This document shows positions 37,444-39,551 of a stretch of 39,551 bases of DNA, one piece after another. How positions within the stretch are numbered: the first letter of the stretch is position 1; each line of letters begins with the position of its first letter. Source of the stretch: Candidatus Microgenomates bacterium (lineage in GTDB: Bacteria; Patescibacteriota; Microgenomatia; Levybacterales; UBA12049); NCBI GenBank assembly GCA_025451195.1, contig JANWKV010000057.1:1-39551 (forward strand), read 5' to 3'. A model generated the notes under the pieces. That model ran no database searches. It saw only the letters and a program-made list of their open reading frames with translations, and was not told the origin of the DNA. Both the position numbers and the translations under genes were made by a program.

Positions 37444-38496
37444 TTAACTTTTTACTTTATCCCCTACCATTACTACTTCTTCAACAAGCCTGTTTGTATA
37501 TCCCCATTCGTTATCATACCAGGCAATTACCTTAACCAAATTTCCCCCAACAACCTGCGTTAACGAAAGATCAACAACTGATGAGTGGTCATCGCCAACT
37601 ATATCGGAAGAAACAATCGGATCATTTGTTACTTCCAAAATCCCTTTAAATGCCTCAGACTTTGAAGCTTTTACAATTGCCTCATTAACTTCATCTTTTG
37701 TAACGTTCTTTTTAAGAAGGAATGTAAAATCCGAAAGTGACCCGACAGGCGTTGGAACACGTATTGAAAGTCCGTTAAAAAGCCCTTCCAATTCCGGTAC
37801 AACTTTTGCTGCGGCTTGCGTTGCTCCGGTACTTGTCGGAATTATATTTAAAGCGGCAGATCTAGCTCTTCTTGGATCTCTGTGACCACCATCCAAAAGC
37901 TGCTGGTCAGATGTATATGAATGGATTGTTGTCATCATTGCTTTTTCAACACCAAACTCATCAACCATAATTTTTGCGACGGGGGAAATGCAGTTAGTTG
38001 TACAAGATGCATTGTTAATAATTGTTTCTCCTTTATAATCGTTGGAATTTACGGATAAAACAAAAGTTGGGGTATCATCTTTTGCAGGCGCACTCATCAC
38101 AACTGCTTTTGCACCGGAGTCTATATGTGGCTGCGCTTTTTCCTTTGTTAAAAGTTTTCCTGTACAATCTATTACGACATCAACTCCTACGTCTTTCCAC
38201 GGAAGAAGTGTTGGATCTTTTTGGGAATAAACAGGGATTTTATTGTCATCAACAATTAAGTTTCCCAGAAAAAAATCTGTTTTGTCTTTTTGCGCGTGTG
38301 GTTCAATGGAAATATTATAATCATGCAGTACACCGTAATTGCTGTCATATTTGAGAAGATACATCCACCCTTTTAGATCTGTTGAAGATCCTGCGTTTAT
38401 TGCAACTACTTCTATTTCCTTTAAATGTTTTTTTAGGATAACGCGGTGTGCTACCCTGCCAATTCTGCCGTATCCGTTAATTGCAACCCTGATCAT
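37444..38496 (-). CDS. gap: Glyceraldehyde-3-phosphate dehydrogenase
   Basis: 350 aa, slightly above the usual ~335. RVAINGYGRIGRVAHR (NAD binding), NNASCTTNCISP with the catalytic Cys, TTIHSYTSDQQLLDG with the catalytic His, RAARSAALNIIPTSTGA-type RARSAALNIIPTSTGA and WYDNEWGYTNRLVE are intact. It performs the oxidative step of glycolysis. A promoter directly upstream suggests independent expression. Confidence 0.97.
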   Translation of the reverse strand: MIRVAINGYGRIGRVAHRVILKKHLKEIEVVAINAGSSTDLKGWMYLLKYDSNYGVLHDYNISIEPHAQKDKTDFFLGNLIVDDNKIPVYSQKDPTLLPWKDVGVDVVIDCTGKLLTKEKAQPHIDSGAKAVVMSAPAKDDTPTFVLSVNSNDYKGETIINNASCTTNCISPVAKIMVDEFGVEKAMMTTIHSYTSDQQLLDGGHRDPRRARSAALNIIPTSTGATQAAAKVVPELEGLFNGLSIRVPTPVGSLSDFTFLLKKNVTKDEVNEAIVKASKSEAFKGILEVTNDPIVSSDIVGDDHSSVVDLSLTQVVGGNLVKVIAWYDNEWGYTNRLVEEVVMVGDKVKS

Positions 38497-38507
38497 AAGT
38501 AATTAAA

Positions 38508-38536
38508 AGTATACAAATCTTTTTTATTAATTGCAA
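38508..38536 (-). promoter_or_regulatory. Promoter of gap, near-leaderless
   Basis: Minus strand TTGCAA (38536-38531), 17-bp spacer ending in TG, TATACT (38513-38508). The ATG at 38496 is 11 bases beyond, so the leader is about 5 bases. Confidence 0.65.
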
Positions 38537-38649
38537 CGATCTAAATCCTAACGATAGTCAGTAAGTCGGATTAATCTGAATGCAAAAGATCTGATAATAC
38601 TGATTTTTCTGATATTCTGACACACCGAGTACTATCTGAATATCTTACT

Positions 38650-39551
38650 CTAATCTGTGAATTCCTGTACAAACATTTCCCCGTAAATTCCCGCATCAAT
38701 TACACCAACACCAATTTGGTAGAAATTTTTTGAGAGAATATTTGCCCTGTGTCCGGGGCTTTCCATAAGCCCCTGCATTGCAAGAGTAACGTTTGGAGAT
38801 AAAGCCAGATTTTCCCCGGCAAATAAATATTGAATATTTGCCTCGCTCATTCTGTCAAATGGAGATTTTCCGTCTAAGCTGTAATGCGAAAAATATCCTT
38901 TTTTGAGCATATCCTGAGCATGTTCTCTTGCTATTTTGGAAAGATTTTCATTTATCGTAAGCTGGGAAAGGCCTTTTTTTGCCCTTTCATAGTTAACAAG
39001 GGTTACCATCATATTTTCTGAATATGTATCTATTTTCCCGTTTGCAAAAGTAAAATGTAAAGCCATTGATTGTTTTTCCTCCTCTGGGGCTGTTACAAAA
39101 GTTAATTGCGGTACGTCTTTTTCTCCTAAAAAAGACACCAGGATTTTTTCTGCGTTCTGGGCACTTCCTATAAGAGTGTTTCCGAATGAGGATGTTGCTA
39201 TTTCGTGCTTAAGAACAGGTGAAAAGGGAAAACTTACAAACACAATAAGAAAAAACGTGGTCAGTAAAAGGCCTGAAAAAATCCCAGGGATAATTCCAAA
39301 AATTCTATTGGTGTGCTTGAATATGTTTGTCTTGGCAAAAGATGCACCGTGGATTTTTTTAACAAGCAAACCAATTATTATCCTTGAGATAACCTCAACT
39401 ATCACCGCAATAAAAATAAATGAACTTGTGTATACAATCCCTTCCGGTAAGTGGAAAAATCTGACAAATACTCCTCCGAATATTCTGTACAGTAAAAGCG
39501 CGATAAAAAACGAAACGGAAAACGCGCAAATATCAAGTATGGAAATAATAA
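38650..39551 (-). CDS. CvpA-like membrane domain fused to a CAP/SCP domain (5' partial)
   Basis: The frame is open to the window edge, upstream of the track start at 39405, so the gene begins outside. The visible N-terminal part has several membrane segments (DICAFSVSFFIALLLYRIFG, SSFIFIAVIVEVISRIIIGL, FGIIPGIFSGLLLTTFFLIV) with the CvpA/colicin V production layout. After a linker comes a CAP domain: LVNYERAKKGLSQLTINENL, AREHAQDMLKKGYFSHYSLDG, FAGENLA and MESPGHRANILS. CAP domains are extracellular; the fusion places one outside the membrane on a CvpA anchor. Function unknown. Confidence 0.87.
   Translation of the reverse strand, partial: IISILDICAFSVSFFIALLLYRIFGGVFVRFFHLPEGIVYTSSFIFIAVIVEVISRIIIGLLVKKIHGASFAKTNIFKHTNRIFGIIPGIFSGLLLTTFFLIVFVSFPFSPVLKHEIATSSFGNTLIGSAQNAEKILVSFLGEKDVPQLTFVTAPEEEKQSMALHFTFANGKIDTYSENMMVTLVNYERAKKGLSQLTINENLSKIAREHAQDMLKKGYFSHYSLDGKSPFDRMSEANIQYLFAGENLALSPNVTLAMQGLMESPGHRANILSKNFYQIGVGVIDAGIYGEMFVQEFTD

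Noticed and set aside
1-39551. CRISPR array
   Set aside because: No series of short direct repeats with regular spacers was seen on either strand.

Overview
The window is about 36% G+C by eye and reads as a chromosomal segment of a Candidate Phyla Radiation (Patescibacteria) bacterium, most likely Microgenomates. The reasons are short intergenic spaces, tRNAs without encoded CCA, a stand-alone 5'-3' exonuclease instead of a full PolA, a stand-alone MetRS-type tRNA-binding domain, a chromosomal TraG/TraD-like ATPase of a kind frequent in these genomes, an adenosylcobalamin-dependent ribonucleotide reductase, and DUF5667-like and CvpA/CAP envelope proteins. UGA is used as a stop, so this is not a Gracilibacteria/SR1-type code. 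The lineage call is inference; no rRNA is present to confirm it.

Layout. 1-4.8 kb: the C-terminus of a class V aminotransferase (phosphoserine aminotransferase-like), a GlcD-like FAD dehydrogenase, a YhhQ-type queuosine-precursor transporter, a DHFR/RibD-fold reductase and the 5'-3' exonuclease. The spaces between them are filled with 130-143 bp hairpin-forming repeats. 4.8-15.5 kb (minus strand): a complete tryptophan operon trpE-G-D-C-F-B-A, continuing into a tRNA-binding-domain protein and a tryptophanyl-tRNA synthetase that carries an N-terminal YbaK-like editing domain, then ftsH. The operon has a good promoter and a T-box leader whose UGGC bulge matches a G73 tRNA such as tRNA-Trp. trpC carries an in-frame insertion of one of the hairpin repeats. 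15.6-17.3 kb: tgt, tRNA-Met(CAU), and a tRNA-like gene with anticodon CAU split by a 192-nt group I intron.

17.33-24.50 kb: a putative 7.2-kb integrative element bounded by an 11-bp direct repeat (CCCCGCAACAC) that forms the 3' acceptor end of the split tRNA. It carries a large serine recombinase with two small genes below the ORF-track cut-off, a terminase-small-subunit-like gene, three small membrane-anchored proteins, an XRE regulator, tRNA-Ser(GGA), at least one structured non-coding RNA candidate, a GIY-YIG protein and a RelE-type toxin-antitoxin pair. A third att-like copy at 23.48 kb suggests a tandem or cassette structure.

24.5-39.55 kb: core genes again. These are ftsB/divIC, a XerC/D-type recombinase, a PIG-L deacetylase, pepD-like M20 peptidase, tRNA-Ile(UAU), a frameshifted four-helix-bundle gene, the TraG-like ATPase with a small partner, a deoxyribonucleotide module (nrdR-nrdJ plus PduO-type cobalamin adenosyltransferase) behind two NrdR boxes 32 bp apart, a DUF5667-like protein, a cytidylate-kinase-like protein, gapdh, and a CvpA-CAP protein running off the window.

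The most unusual items are the group I intron in a tRNA-like gene that has lost canonical D-loop and T-loop bases and sits at the recombinase att site; the dispersed hairpin repeat family, one copy of which is translated inside TrpC; the YbaK-TrpRS fusion inside a T-box-controlled trp operon; and the non-coding RNA block next to tRNA-Ser.
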